Positions 44,516 to 53,470 of a DNA stretch of 64,000 bases are shown here, piece by piece. The DNA comes from Litorivivens sp041625575 (GTDB lineage Bacteria > Pseudomonadota > Gammaproteobacteria > Pseudomonadales > Spongiibacteraceae): assembly GCA_041625575.1 (NCBI GenBank), contig JBFJTG010000003.1, forward strand, positions 1 through 64,000, read 5' to 3'. A program made the position numbers and the translations under genes. How positions within the stretch are numbered: the stretch's first letter is position 1; each line of letters begins with the position of its first letter. The notes below the pieces were generated by a model. It had not been told where the DNA came from and did no database searches. It worked only from the letters and a program-made list of their open reading frames with translations.

Positions 44516-45583
44516 TTATTGCAACGAATAAATGGCCATATTGGGTTCAACCAGACTTCCCAAGTACAAACTTCCGTCAAACTCGTTAACACTGGTGATG
44601 GAGTGAAATCGCTCACCGCTATCTTGCAGGTTAGCTACCACCTCGCCATTGAGATCCAAACCCAGTACAAAAGCATAGTGATCCTGAGGCATAAGCAGCG
44701 CACTGGGTAGTCCGGTAATCAATTTGCGCAGCAGCCGATTGCCCGCGAGCCCTTCCAGGGCTTCGCTTCGCACGGCGACCAAAGCTACCCATATGCGATC
44801 ACGGCCGTTAAAGGAAAGGTTGTCTGGCATGGCGGGCAAGCCCTCAATAAACACCTCCGACTCTCCGGCGCGCTCACCCTGCAACCACAAACGCATAATG
44901 CGCGACCTCCCCGTATCATTGACGAGCACCCATTCATCATTTGGTCCGAGCGCGACGCCATTAGCAAAGGACAGACCATCCAGATGAACCCGGGTCTCAC
45001 CGCTAGCGGGTGAATAGCTTAGCAATCGGCCAGTTGCCCTCGCTTCAATAAGATCAAACATGACCTCGTCGTAGCCGTAACGCTGGGAAGCATCACTGAA
45101 CCAGATCGTGCCGTCGGCAGCGATATCCAGGTCATCGACAAAGAGCATGCGCTTGCCGCCAACGCTATCGGTGAGCAAGCTCACCACGCCTTCCGGATTT
45201 ATCGACAGCAGCCCCTTAATGGCATCTGCGACGATCAGCTGCCCCTGCGCATCAAACTGCATACCCAGTGGTCGGCCGCCGGTGTTAGCAAAATCACTGA
45301 GCTCTCCCGACGCGGCGTCGACTCGTACAATGCGCCCACTGCTCAGACCGGTGTAAAGCAAGCCCCCGGGACCGCGGGTAATATCCTCAGGACCATTGTC
45401 ACCCGCCATTGAGATCAGTCGCGCCTTTGCTAAACGGGTATTTTTCTCGAATGAGCCAGTGAGACCGGAATGATGCGAAGGCTCCCAAAGCATAGGCTCA
45501 ATGGGCGAGCGCAGGTAAAACGCGGTCAGCGTCAGGGCAAATACCAAGGTTATTCCAGCTAGCAGCTTCATCATTATTTTCAT
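44516..45583 (-). CDS. SMP-30/strictosidine-synthase-like beta-propeller protein, exported
   Basis: A 355-residue protein. The N-terminal hydrophobic stretch (MMKLLAGITLVFALTLTAFYL) is a membrane anchor or signal. The rest is a six-bladed propeller: GPEDITRGPGGLLYTGLSSGRIVRVD, GRPLGMQFDAQGQLIVADAIKGL, VDDLDIAADGTIWFSDASQRY, FANGVALGPNDEWVLVNDT and MPDNLSFNGRDRIWVAL. This is the pattern of lactonases, gluconolactonases and strictosidine-synthase-like hydrolases (for example paraoxonase-like). Ring-opening of a lactone is a plausible role but unproven. It is the first gene after regulon site c, with a short leader of about 30 bases. Confidence 0.83.
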   Translation of the reverse strand: MKIMMKLLAGITLVFALTLTAFYLRSPIEPMLWEPSHHSGLTGSFEKNTRLAKARLISMAGDNGPEDITRGPGGLLYTGLSSGRIVRVDAASGELSDFANTGGRPLGMQFDAQGQLIVADAIKGLLSINPEGVVSLLTDSVGGKRMLFVDDLDIAADGTIWFSDASQRYGYDEVMFDLIEARATGRLLSYSPASGETRVHLDGLSFANGVALGPNDEWVLVNDTGRSRIMRLWLQGERAGESEVFIEGLPAMPDNLSFNGRDRIWVALVAVRSEALEGLAGNRLLRKLITGLPSALLMPQDHYAFVLGLDLNGEVVANLQDSGERFHSITSVNEFDGSLYLGSLVEPNMAIYSLQ

Positions 45584-45621
45584 TGTTCGATGCCCCGCAT
45601 TGATTCGGCTCACAGCACCCT

Positions 45622-45664
45622 AGTGTTGCGCGCCACCCTTGAAGCGACCACGACATAGCATGTC
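45622..45664 (-). promoter_or_regulatory. Predicted activator site upstream of SMP-30-SDR-MDR operon (site c)
   Basis: On the minus strand GACATGCTATGTCGTGGT (45664-45647) is a motif copy with a perfect GACAT-N3-ATGTC inverted repeat. A poor -10 (AACACT, 45627-45622) follows after 19 bases. The next bases, ACTAGGG, are shared with site b. It lies between the hydrolase stop and the SMP-30 start. Confidence 0.58.
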
Positions 45665-45671
45665 AGGTCTA

Positions 45672-46586
45672 TCAGGCAGATAGCGCTTCACTGGGGGAAT
45701 TCGATCGTATATGAGAAGTGATGAACTCTACAAATTGAGGCAGCAGAGGTGCCGGCAAATCGTGCCCCATACCATCAATCAGTTCGAGCTGAGCGTTAGG
45801 AATATGCTTTGCTGTATCAATACCACCGGCAACGGGTACCAGAGGATCGTCCTTACCGTGAATAACCAATGTTGGGGCAACTATGGCCTTAAGTGCCTCC
45901 ACGCGACTGCCGCAGGCCGCTATGGCTGCCATTTGCCGAGCGGTACCCGCAGGGTAATAACTGCGCCGAAAAGCGAAAAGCAATCGCTCACGCAACTCCG
46001 CGTCGCTAGGCTGATAGCCGGGACTGCCTATGATTCGCCAGGTTGCCATTGCGCTTTGCAGGTAGGAGGCCTCGTCATAAGCCGACGCCGTGGCAAGGCG
46101 CAGCAAAACTTTGGCGCGTGGCTGAGGTAATTTTGGCTCACCGCTGGTCGACATAATTGATGTCATTGTCCGCACCCGCTCGGGGTAATGCGAGGCTATC
46201 AACTGCGCGATCATCCCCCCCATAGAGGCACCCACAATATGGGCCGCGTCTATGTCCAGCGCATCCATCAGCGCGATAGTGTCGCCTGCCAAGTCGCGCA
46301 ACTGATAGGGCACGGTCAACTTGATACCCAATTTCGACGACAACAACATTCTAAGCGCGCCCGGGGCCTTTGCTCCTTCAACCTTGTGCGACAGGCCGAC
46401 ATCACGATTGTCGAATCGAATCACGCGAAAACCTTTCTCAGCCAAAGCTCGGCAAAACGGCTCTGGCCAGGAAATCATCTGCATACCCAAGCCCATAATC
46501 AGCACGATGGCCGGGTGATTGCTATCACCAAACTCTTGTGTCGCTAGAGTGATGTTTCCTGCCTTGATTATCTTTTCAGTATTCAT
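45672..46586 (-). CDS. Alpha/beta hydrolase
   Basis: A 304-residue hydrolase with MGLGMQMISWPEPFCRALAEKGFRVIRFDNRDVGLS (typical of the family close to polyketide methylesterases and 'alpha/beta fold hydrolase' of actinobacteria and proteobacteria), nucleophile elbow GASMGG, HGKDDPLVP acid region and DGMGHDLP histidine. No signal peptide is seen. It lies 96 bases after the lipase gene, with a hairpin in between, and eight bases before regulon site c. Confidence 0.86.
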   Translation of the reverse strand: MNTEKIIKAGNITLATQEFGDSNHPAIVLIMGLGMQMISWPEPFCRALAEKGFRVIRFDNRDVGLSHKVEGAKAPGALRMLLSSKLGIKLTVPYQLRDLAGDTIALMDALDIDAAHIVGASMGGMIAQLIASHYPERVRTMTSIMSTSGEPKLPQPRAKVLLRLATASAYDEASYLQSAMATWRIIGSPGYQPSDAELRERLLFAFRRSYYPAGTARQMAAIAACGSRVEALKAIVAPTLVIHGKDDPLVPVAGGIDTAKHIPNAQLELIDGMGHDLPAPLLPQFVEFITSHIRSNSPSEALSA

Positions 46587-46682
46587 AAAGCTCTAATTGG
46601 CATGGCTGCCACCTTTATCGTGTGGAGTCGACGCGAGCCACCTCGGTGGCTCAGTCAACGACGACGGAGGGAACTACACGTG

Positions 46683-47465
46683 CTAATTGACACTGCGCCG
46701 AAAGGGGTACATCCAGCGCTGATTACCAATCGCAACGAAGGGCTGCCAGTTCTCTTCAGCTTGAGCTAGGCGATCCGCGAGCAATCTCCACACGGAAGTA
46801 TTCACGGTCAATCCACAGTGACTGCCATAGACCTCAATATTCTGACACTGCGAATGACCATCGCGCTGCACAGCATTTTGCCAGTGAACAACACCGTCGG
46901 TGCGCGAAAATACCGCTGTGGTGGGCACAGAGGGCGCCTCACGAATTTCCTTCTGCCGGGCCGGGTCGACCGGTCCGTTAAGGTGCCGGAAAATCATGGC
47001 AGACAATTTGCGTGAGTTGCTGCTTTCCGCAATTGGGCTACCCAAACTGATAACCTGCCTGACCAGTTCCGGGCGGGCACGCGCCATTTCGCGCGCATAC
47101 ACCCCACCAAGACTGTGACCAATCAAACTAACCTTTTTACCACTGCGCTCGTAAGTGTCGCGCAAGAGCGTCTCAAGCCCTTCTATCGTTTCATCACGCG
47201 GCCCCAGATTAACACCGAGATTCCATCCACCCGCCTCATAACCAAGCCAGCGCAGATATTTACATAAGGCCTCATTGTAAGTATCACTACCGAGAAAGCC
47301 CGGCACCACAATCACGCTGTGACCATCTCCTTTGGGGGCGCTCATCAATAAGGATTTGGACGCTCGCAACAGCGCAATTTCGGTCACCAGGCGAGGCAAC
47401 TCCAAAAAAGCCAAGCCTGTCGAAGCTACGGGATTTTTGCCCGCCGACCTACTTTGTACGGCCAC
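46683..47465 (-). CDS. Lipase-like alpha/beta hydrolase
   Basis: A 260-residue protein with HSVIVVPGFLGSDTYNEALCKYLRWLGYEAGGWNLGVNLGP, nucleophile elbow LIGHSLGGVYAREMARARPE and IEVYGSHCGLTVNTSVWRLLADRL with the catalytic His. It resembles PGAP1-like or triacylglycerol-lipase-like serine hydrolases. It starts three bases after the WS/DGAT gene stop, which links it to storage-lipid turnover. No export signal is evident, so it may act on intracellular acylglycerols or wax esters. Confidence 0.83.
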   Translation of the reverse strand: MAVQSRSAGKNPVASTGLAFLELPRLVTEIALLRASKSLLMSAPKGDGHSVIVVPGFLGSDTYNEALCKYLRWLGYEAGGWNLGVNLGPRDETIEGLETLLRDTYERSGKKVSLIGHSLGGVYAREMARARPELVRQVISLGSPIAESSNSRKLSAMIFRHLNGPVDPARQKEIREAPSVPTTAVFSRTDGVVHWQNAVQRDGHSQCQNIEVYGSHCGLTVNTSVWRLLADRLAQAEENWQPFVAIGNQRWMYPFRRSVN

Positions 47466-47468
47466 GCC

Positions 47469-48941
47469 TTATGAAGCCTTCTTTTGGGTGGAAGAGCTTT
47501 TCTTTTTGGCCTTCGGTAAAGCTTTAGCCTCAATTGACGCTGCTGCCTTCAGCTCATCAAAGGAAGCCTGCAAACAATCCGCATAAAATGCGGGATCTGG
47601 CAGCATATCCCTGCAAGCCGTAAACGTTACCGTAAACTCATCGCAATAGGACGAAATGACGTGGAACAGACCTGTACTGTCGAGCACAGGCCCGGTACCA
47701 AAATTGCTCAGCATTTTCGCGCCGGTGTAATACAGCGGCACGGGCGGCCCGGGCACGTTGGTCACTACAGTGTTGTAGATCGGGTTAATTCGGTTGGCCA
47801 AATTCATCGAACTTGCCAATCGAGCTGCCGAGGCTGTGACAGTTGAAGGAATAAATTGTGAGTAGTCCGTCATTGTCTTGGCGCCAATCGCATTCGTCAG
47901 CTCTTTGGCATCACGAGTTCCTTCGTGCACGGCCTGCAATCGTTCACGGGCGTCTGCCACGTCGGTACGTAAGCGAACTGTCATTTGTGATACCTGATTA
48001 CCCGCCGAGCCCTTGCCGTCTTCGGTGCGAATATTAACGGGAGCCATTGCCGCCAGCGATTGCTCAGGAAGCTCCCCTTTTGCTTCCAGATATTTACGCA
48101 GCGCCCCGCCCACTATCGTCAGGGCAACATCGTTAACCGTTGCCGGTTTAAACTGATTTTTTATCGCTCGTATCTCGGAAAAAGAAGTTCGAAGTGCGCC
48201 AATTACGCGGTGTGGAGAAACATTGCTATTGAAGCGGGTTCTGGGGATATCATTTATCCGCTTTAATCGGCCGCTGAGCATACCCTTCGCAGCTTTAAAT
48301 ATTCCCGGTGCAGCGTCCTTGGTGACGCCCACGAAGCGGAAGGGGCTTTTGACCGTATTAATCTGCGCTCTCAGCAGGAGTTCAGCTTTACTCGGCTTAC
48401 TGTCAACGTTAAAGGTTTGAATCGACTCTGGCGCTGGCATCTCAGGCGAAAGATCATGCATGATCGCATTAATTTCGACACCCGATGCACCATCAATTGC
48501 TGCGTGATGCATTTTGGTAAAGACCGCAAAACAGCCCTTGGGATAACCTTCGACATTGTCGAGGCCTTCAATCACATAAGACTCCCACAAGGGCCGATTG
48601 CGATCCAGCGGCCGCGCGTGAATGCGCGATACCAGTATACACAGCTGCCGCCAGTCACCCGGCGCTGGCAGGGCGATATGACGCACATGGAATTCAGGGT
48701 CAAAACTGCCGTCGTTGACCCAGTAGGGATGATCGAGCCGCAGCGGCACACTAACCAGTCGACTGGTCATCGCTGGCACCCGGTGCACACGCGAAGCGAT
48801 ATTCTCCACTATCTGCTTGAACCGGACCTTACCGCCCGGTGCGGTGGATGGGTCATATATAGAGAGGCCCGCAATGTGCATGGGCGAATTATTGGTTTCC
48901 AGATAAAGAAAGGAAGCGTCCAGCCCGGTAAGTTGTCTCAT
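47469..48941 (-). CDS. Wax ester synthase / diacylglycerol acyltransferase (WS/DGAT)
   Basis: A 490-residue acyltransferase that uses acyl-CoA to esterify fatty alcohols or diacylglycerol. The active-site HHxxxDG motif is KMHHAAIDGASG (His145, His146, Asp150). MRQLTGLDASFLYLETNNSPMHIAG and PLWESYVIEGL are family hallmarks, and NVPGPPVPLYYTGAKM lies in the C-terminal domain. The C-terminus is lysine-rich (KALPKAKKKSSSTQKK), unusual but seen in some family members. It sits between fadD and the lipase as one operon, consistent with storage and mobilisation of neutral lipid. Confidence 0.94.
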   Translation of the reverse strand: MRQLTGLDASFLYLETNNSPMHIAGLSIYDPSTAPGGKVRFKQIVENIASRVHRVPAMTSRLVSVPLRLDHPYWVNDGSFDPEFHVRHIALPAPGDWRQLCILVSRIHARPLDRNRPLWESYVIEGLDNVEGYPKGCFAVFTKMHHAAIDGASGVEINAIMHDLSPEMPAPESIQTFNVDSKPSKAELLLRAQINTVKSPFRFVGVTKDAAPGIFKAAKGMLSGRLKRINDIPRTRFNSNVSPHRVIGALRTSFSEIRAIKNQFKPATVNDVALTIVGGALRKYLEAKGELPEQSLAAMAPVNIRTEDGKGSAGNQVSQMTVRLRTDVADARERLQAVHEGTRDAKELTNAIGAKTMTDYSQFIPSTVTASAARLASSMNLANRINPIYNTVVTNVPGPPVPLYYTGAKMLSNFGTGPVLDSTGLFHVISSYCDEFTVTFTACRDMLPDPAFYADCLQASFDELKAAASIEAKALPKAKKKSSSTQKKAS

Positions 48942-48965
48942 ATTGACCCCCTGATTTTTGTTAGA

Positions 48966-50576
48966 CTATCGCAGCTCACGCCTAAGAATCTTACCCACAT
49001 TAGATTTCGGTAGTACATCCCGAAATTCAATAAATTTAGGTACTTTGTAAGCCGTTAATTCTTTACGACAGAATTCTTTTAGCTCAGCTTCCGTCAAGCT
49101 TGGTTTTTTGGTCGTTACAAAAGCCTTAACGGCCTCGCCAGTACGCTCATCTTTAACACCTACTACCGCACATTCAAGCACATCGGGGTGGGCATAAATC
49201 ACGTTTTCAATTTCATTCGGATAAACATTAAAGCCCGACACAAGCACCATGTCCTTTAGGCGATCAACAATCTGTATAAAGCCATCTTCATGAATTTTTG
49301 CGATATCACCTGTTCGAAACCAGCCCTCTGCGTCGATAGCTTCCGCAGTCGCCTCGGGACGCTGCCAATATCCTTGCATGACTTGGGGGCCGCGGACAAG
49401 CAATTCGCCCTCCTCACCCGAGCTCAGGCTATTGCCATCTGCATCTACAATTTTAATCTCTTGGGAAACCATAGGCTTGCCCACGGTACCTAGGCGACCA
49501 TCGTCGCCGTGACCGTTGCAGCTCAAAGCGGAAGCCGTTTCCGACAAGCCGTAGCCTTCAAAAATAGCCATGCCGGTGCGTCGCTCCCAATCGCTGGCAA
49601 TTTCTGGCACTAGCGCTGCTCCGCCCGCAATAACGCCTTTAAGATGACTAAAGTCCAAAGAGTCAAAATCGGGATGCTGCATCAAAGCAACAAACAAGGT
49701 ATTCACCCCCGCCATCGAAGTGATCTTGTAGTTCTTGAACGCGTCAATAATGCTGTCAGGATTACGCGGATCGGGAATCAAGACCGACAAGCCACCATCA
49801 AGAAATACCGCCACTACATTTACGGTAAAACCGTACACATGGTATAGCGGCATGGGGGCTACCAACACGTCATCGACATCGCGATTGGGCGCATCTTCCA
49901 TCAGAGCGGCAGATTGCAAACAACTCGCGAACAAATTGCCATGACTCAGTACCGCGCCCTTGGCGACACCTGTCGTGCCTCCGGTGTATTGCAACAAAGC
50001 AACACTGTCCATAGTTAACTCAACCTGCGGCCGCTTTAACGCGACACCTTTTTCCAGAGCATCAGGCAACGTGATTATCGACTTAATCGAGGTCTCCGGC
50101 AGAGGCTGTGCTTCCATAAGGTCGAATACATTGGTCGCTATCACTGTCTCGATTTTTGTCTGCGGCAACACCTTCTCTAAGCTTGGCAGCAATTCATGCA
50201 AGGCCACGAGAGCCCTGACACCCGAATCGGTAAACTGGTGGACGAGTTCACGCTCGGTGTACAAGGGGTTGGTATTTACCAGAATCAAACCGGCCCGCAG
50301 AATCCCCCAGGCAACTATTGGATATTGGATTAGATTAGGCAGCTGCACAGCCACACGGTCTCCCGTTTGCAAGCCCAGCTCATTACGTAGGTAACGCGCA
50401 AAAGCGTCACTCTTCTGCCCTATTTCGCTAAAGGTTAACTCCTGACCAAAACACGAGTACGCAGGCTTGTCTGCATACTTCTCGCAGGCCTCTAGAAAAG
50501 GCTCAATCAAATTATTGAAGCCATCTGTATTGAGCTCCTGCAGTTTTTGCCTGGCAAATTCAAATCGATCGCTCAT
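48966..50576 (-). CDS. fadD: Long-chain fatty acid--CoA ligase (FadD-like)
   Basis: A 536-residue AMP-forming ligase. Motif A3 is LQYTGGTTGVAKGAVLSHGN; GYGLSETASA is A5; GWFRTGDIAKIHEDGFIQIVDRLKDMVLVSGFNVYPNEIE covers A7-A8 and the FACS signature; the catalytic Lys lies in LPKSNVGKILRREL. It is closer to enterobacterial FadD than to AlkK. It activates fatty acids for beta-oxidation or for the neighbouring WS/DGAT, which starts 24 bases downstream. Confidence 0.9.
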   Translation of the reverse strand: MSDRFEFARQKLQELNTDGFNNLIEPFLEACEKYADKPAYSCFGQELTFSEIGQKSDAFARYLRNELGLQTGDRVAVQLPNLIQYPIVAWGILRAGLILVNTNPLYTERELVHQFTDSGVRALVALHELLPSLEKVLPQTKIETVIATNVFDLMEAQPLPETSIKSIITLPDALEKGVALKRPQVELTMDSVALLQYTGGTTGVAKGAVLSHGNLFASCLQSAALMEDAPNRDVDDVLVAPMPLYHVYGFTVNVVAVFLDGGLSVLIPDPRNPDSIIDAFKNYKITSMAGVNTLFVALMQHPDFDSLDFSHLKGVIAGGAALVPEIASDWERRTGMAIFEGYGLSETASALSCNGHGDDGRLGTVGKPMVSQEIKIVDADGNSLSSGEEGELLVRGPQVMQGYWQRPEATAEAIDAEGWFRTGDIAKIHEDGFIQIVDRLKDMVLVSGFNVYPNEIENVIYAHPDVLECAVVGVKDERTGEAVKAFVTTKKPSLTEAELKEFCRKELTAYKVPKFIEFRDVLPKSNVGKILRRELR

Positions 50577-50625
50577 GGGGTTCTCCTCTTAATACTAACG
50601 CTTTGCTTTCTGGCTTATTCGAACC

Positions 50626-50653
50626 CAGACACAAGAGCTGAATACGTGTCTGA
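50626..50653. promoter_or_regulatory. Inverted repeat upstream of fadD
   Basis: CAGACAC and its complement GTGTCTG are separated by 14 bases, 50 bases before the fadD start. It could be an operator for a fatty-acid-responsive regulator. It does not match the four-site motif. Confidence 0.35.
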
Positions 50654-50662
50654 TACAACAAT

Positions 50663-50681
50663 GGCATTTAAAAAATGCCAC
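50663..50681 (-). terminator. Hairpin after the MFS gene
   Basis: TGGCATTT-AAA-AAATGCCA, an eight-bp stem with three-base loop, lies 23 bases after the MFS stop on the minus strand. A T-rich stem side but no long T-tract follows, so it is a moderate candidate. Confidence 0.45.
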
Positions 50682-50703
50682 TGACAAACGAGATGCCTTT
50701 AAT

Positions 50704-52137
50704 TCAAGGGGCGACCTGTTGCGCCTCACCCGCTTTTTTTGTCTCTATTTCTTTCAGAATTTGCCGATGGCGCAAGGCATTGAGCGGATAGCGCGAGGAA
50801 ATCAAAATTGTAGAAACAAATAACACAATTGAAACTGGGCCGGCTAACAGCGCCAGCTTGTCTATCGCCGCTTGGGGCACATTGTCCGGATTCGCGCCTT
50901 GCGGGAACTGAATAAAATCCAGGGCCACACCGGCAAAAAAACTGCCCAAGCCGAAACTCGCTTTAGTCGCCAGGGAACGCGCAGCAAAAAATAAGCCTTC
51001 CTCACGCCGGCCCGTATTTAACTCGTGCTCGTCAACAGTATCCGACAGCATCGAATCAATTATGATGACATAGGAAATCATAAAGCCCTGCGACACGCCG
51101 TTACCTATAAAAACAAGAATCAATCGCTGCGTTATTGAAAGCGGCTGGAAAAGATCCATGAAATACAGGATGAAGGGAAAGGCGGCTACAAATGAGCCGG
51201 TGGTTACACAAATAGCGAGCGCCAGCTTTTTATCGAATCGCCGCGAAATAATCTGCGCAAGCCAGGGTGCCATGAAAATCCCGATGATAACGGAAGCAGC
51301 CAACAAAGCCATGTGTTCCGGTTTAAATTCGAAAATGTAGCTAGCCACATAAATAATCAAGGTTTGAGTCACACCGCTCAACACCATGAAGGCCAGCGAG
51401 ACAGAAAACAGCACGCGGAAGGCATGCTGCTTTAAGGTAAGAAACACAGTAACAAAGGCCAGCATGGCAGAGCGACCGCCCTGATTCGCGTCGGGTATTA
51501 TCAAATTCGGAATGAGCTTCCATGTGCTAATAATAGCGATCAGCATGGCACAGCTTCCCATCATACCCGTAAAGATTCCGAAGCCGGTGTAGCTATTCGG
51601 ATCTAGCATCCCGTTGGGGTATTGCTCCGTTGCAGGAAAAAATACGGCAAACCCGATGACCGAAGTCGCCACGATACCCGCGTAGGAAAAGAAAACACGA
51701 TAACCAACCAGCGAGGTGCGCTCGTGGTACTCGCGAACCATTTCCGCGCCCAAAGAAAGATGGGGAACAAAAAACAGTGTCAGCATCAAGCGCACAACGA
51801 TAGCGCCAATTAGCATCCACGAAAATAATTGTATTTCGCTTAAGCCATCGGGTGGCGAAAACAGCGCTACCATGGCAAAGAAAAAAGGCACCGACCCGGC
51901 CACCATAAAGGGATGGCGACGTCCCCAGCGAGAACGAAAACGATCTGAATACTGCCCCACCATAGGGTCTGTTACCGCATCAACCAATAACGCCAGTAGT
52001 GCAGCCAAACCCGCAAGACTGCCGGACAAGCCCAGCACCTGGTTGTAATAAAAGAACATGAAGGTAGTAAATGCAGAGGTCTTAATACCGTCTGCTGCCT
52101 GCCCGACACCGTAACCCAGCTTAGTGCTCAGTTTCAT
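50704..52137 (-). CDS. GPH-type (MelB-like) MFS cation symporter
   Basis: A 477-residue membrane protein with about twelve helices. KLGYGVGQAADGIKTSAFTTFMFFYYNQVLGLSG, DAVTDPMVGQYSDRFRSRWGRRHPFM (the conserved Asp pair and RWGRR loop) and DTVDEHELNTGRREEGLFFAARSL are hallmarks of glycoside-pentoside-hexuronide symporters. In marine lipid- and steroid-degrading bacteria such carriers often sit in catabolic clusters and may move other solutes; the substrate is unassigned. It stands alone between the thiolase terminator and fadD. Confidence 0.88.
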   Translation of the reverse strand: MKLSTKLGYGVGQAADGIKTSAFTTFMFFYYNQVLGLSGSLAGLAALLALLVDAVTDPMVGQYSDRFRSRWGRRHPFMVAGSVPFFFAMVALFSPPDGLSEIQLFSWMLIGAIVVRLMLTLFFVPHLSLGAEMVREYHERTSLVGYRVFFSYAGIVATSVIGFAVFFPATEQYPNGMLDPNSYTGFGIFTGMMGSCAMLIAIISTWKLIPNLIIPDANQGGRSAMLAFVTVFLTLKQHAFRVLFSVSLAFMVLSGVTQTLIIYVASYIFEFKPEHMALLAASVIIGIFMAPWLAQIISRRFDKKLALAICVTTGSFVAAFPFILYFMDLFQPLSITQRLILVFIGNGVSQGFMISYVIIIDSMLSDTVDEHELNTGRREEGLFFAARSLATKASFGLGSFFAGVALDFIQFPQGANPDNVPQAAIDKLALLAGPVSIVLFVSTILISSRYPLNALRHRQILKEIETKKAGEAQQVAP

Positions 52138-52206
52138 CGCTGGCCTACCCGGTAATAACGTATATTATGCCGCATGGCTCAGGTTCACTATGCTATGTAG
52201 GAAGTA

Positions 52207-52235
52207 AGAAAATGCCGACCCCAAAGGAGTCGGCA
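52207..52235 (-). terminator. Rho-independent terminator after the thiolase gene
   Basis: On the minus strand TGCCGACTCC-TTT-GGGGTCGGCA makes a ten-bp stem (one T-G pair) followed by TTTTCTT. It lies 15 bases beyond the thiolase stop and closes the ACAD-MaoC-SDR-thiolase operon. Confidence 0.85.
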
Positions 52236-52249
52236 CAGGAGGTCTGGAA

Positions 52250-53431
52250 TCAGATAACCTCGAAAAGACCAGCAGCACCCATGCCGCCGCCAACACACAT
52301 GGTCACAACCACATACTTAACGCCGCGACGCTTGCCTTCGATCAGGGCATGCATAACCATACGTGCACCGCTCATTCCGTATGGGTGACCGATAGAAATC
52401 GCGCCGCCATTGACGTTTAGATTTTCATTGGGGATACCCAAACGGTCACGGCAGTAAACAACCTGCACAGCAAAGGCTTCGTTCAGTTCCCACAGGCCAA
52501 TGTCATCCATTTTCAGGCCGGCATTTTTCAATAGCTTGGGAATTGCAAAAACGGGGCCTATACCCATCTCGTCAGGTTCACAGCCAGCGACTGCCATACC
52601 ACGGTAAATGCCCATGGGTGCAAGATTGCGCTGCTCTGCCAACTTACCGTCCATCATGACGACAGCTGCTGCACCATCCGACAATTGCGAGGCGTTACCG
52701 GCAGTAATGCAGCCGCCCTCGCGGACAGGGTTCAAACCTTGCAGGCTTTCAAGCGTGGTAGACGGGCGATTGCCTTCGTCTTTAGCCAAGGTCACTTGCT
52801 CTTCGCTTGTCTCACCGGTTTCGCGATTAGTTACCAGCTTGGTCGCAGTAACCGGCACAATTTCGTCGTCAAACTTGCCGGCTTCCTGTGCGGCAGCGGT
52901 GCGCTGCTGGGACTGCAGAGCGTACTCGTCTTGAGCATCGCGGGAAACGCTGTAGCGATTTGCCACAACTTCAGCGGTGTCGAGCATGCCCATATAGATC
53001 TGAGGAGCATGAGCGATGGCCAGCGGGTCAACCAAACGGTGCATATTCATATGCTCGTTTTGAACCAGTGAAATAGACTCACAGCCACCGGCAACCAACA
53101 TCGGAGCGCCGTCCATAACAATCTGTTTGGCGCCACTTGCGATAGCCATCAAGCCTGAAGAACACTGGCGATCAATGGTTGCGCCAGAAACTGTCACAGG
53201 CAAACCCGAGGCCATAGCGGCCATACGACCGAAATTCATAGTCTGTGTGCCCTGCTGAAGAGCAGCGCCCATCAGACAGTCGTCCAGTTCTTTCGGGTCA
53301 ACGCCTGAGCGCTCAACAGCGGCTTTAATCGCAAATGAACTCAATGAGGGCGATTCGATATTGTTGAAAGCGCCTCGGTAAGCCTTACCGATTGGCGTAC
53401 GAGCGGCTGATACGATAACTGCATCTTTCAT
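52250..53431 (-). CDS. Acetyl-CoA C-acyltransferase (thiolase)
   Basis: A 393-residue thiolase. The acylated nucleophile Cys90 lies in TIDRQCSSGLMAI; the catalytic His in NVNGGAISIGHPYGMSGAR; the second Cys in VTMCVGGGMGAAGLFEVI. WELNEAFAVQVVYCRDRLG is the NEAFA region. It cleaves 3-ketoacyl-CoA (or condenses two acyl-CoAs). It is the last gene of the operon headed by the acyl-CoA dehydrogenase, 39 bases after the SDR. Confidence 0.94.
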   Translation of the reverse strand: MKDAVIVSAARTPIGKAYRGAFNNIESPSLSSFAIKAAVERSGVDPKELDDCLMGAALQQGTQTMNFGRMAAMASGLPVTVSGATIDRQCSSGLMAIASGAKQIVMDGAPMLVAGGCESISLVQNEHMNMHRLVDPLAIAHAPQIYMGMLDTAEVVANRYSVSRDAQDEYALQSQQRTAAAQEAGKFDDEIVPVTATKLVTNRETGETSEEQVTLAKDEGNRPSTTLESLQGLNPVREGGCITAGNASQLSDGAAAVVMMDGKLAEQRNLAPMGIYRGMAVAGCEPDEMGIGPVFAIPKLLKNAGLKMDDIGLWELNEAFAVQVVYCRDRLGIPNENLNVNGGAISIGHPYGMSGARMVMHALIEGKRRGVKYVVVTMCVGGGMGAAGLFEVI

Positions 53432-53470
53432 AATTTTGTCCTATTTCTTGAAGGTAGGTTTTGAATTGGC

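Noticed and set aside
46635..46652. GAGCCACC/GGTGGCTC hairpin between lipase and hydrolase genes as a terminator
   Set aside because: The stem is good but neither side has a T-tract, so I do not call it a terminator.
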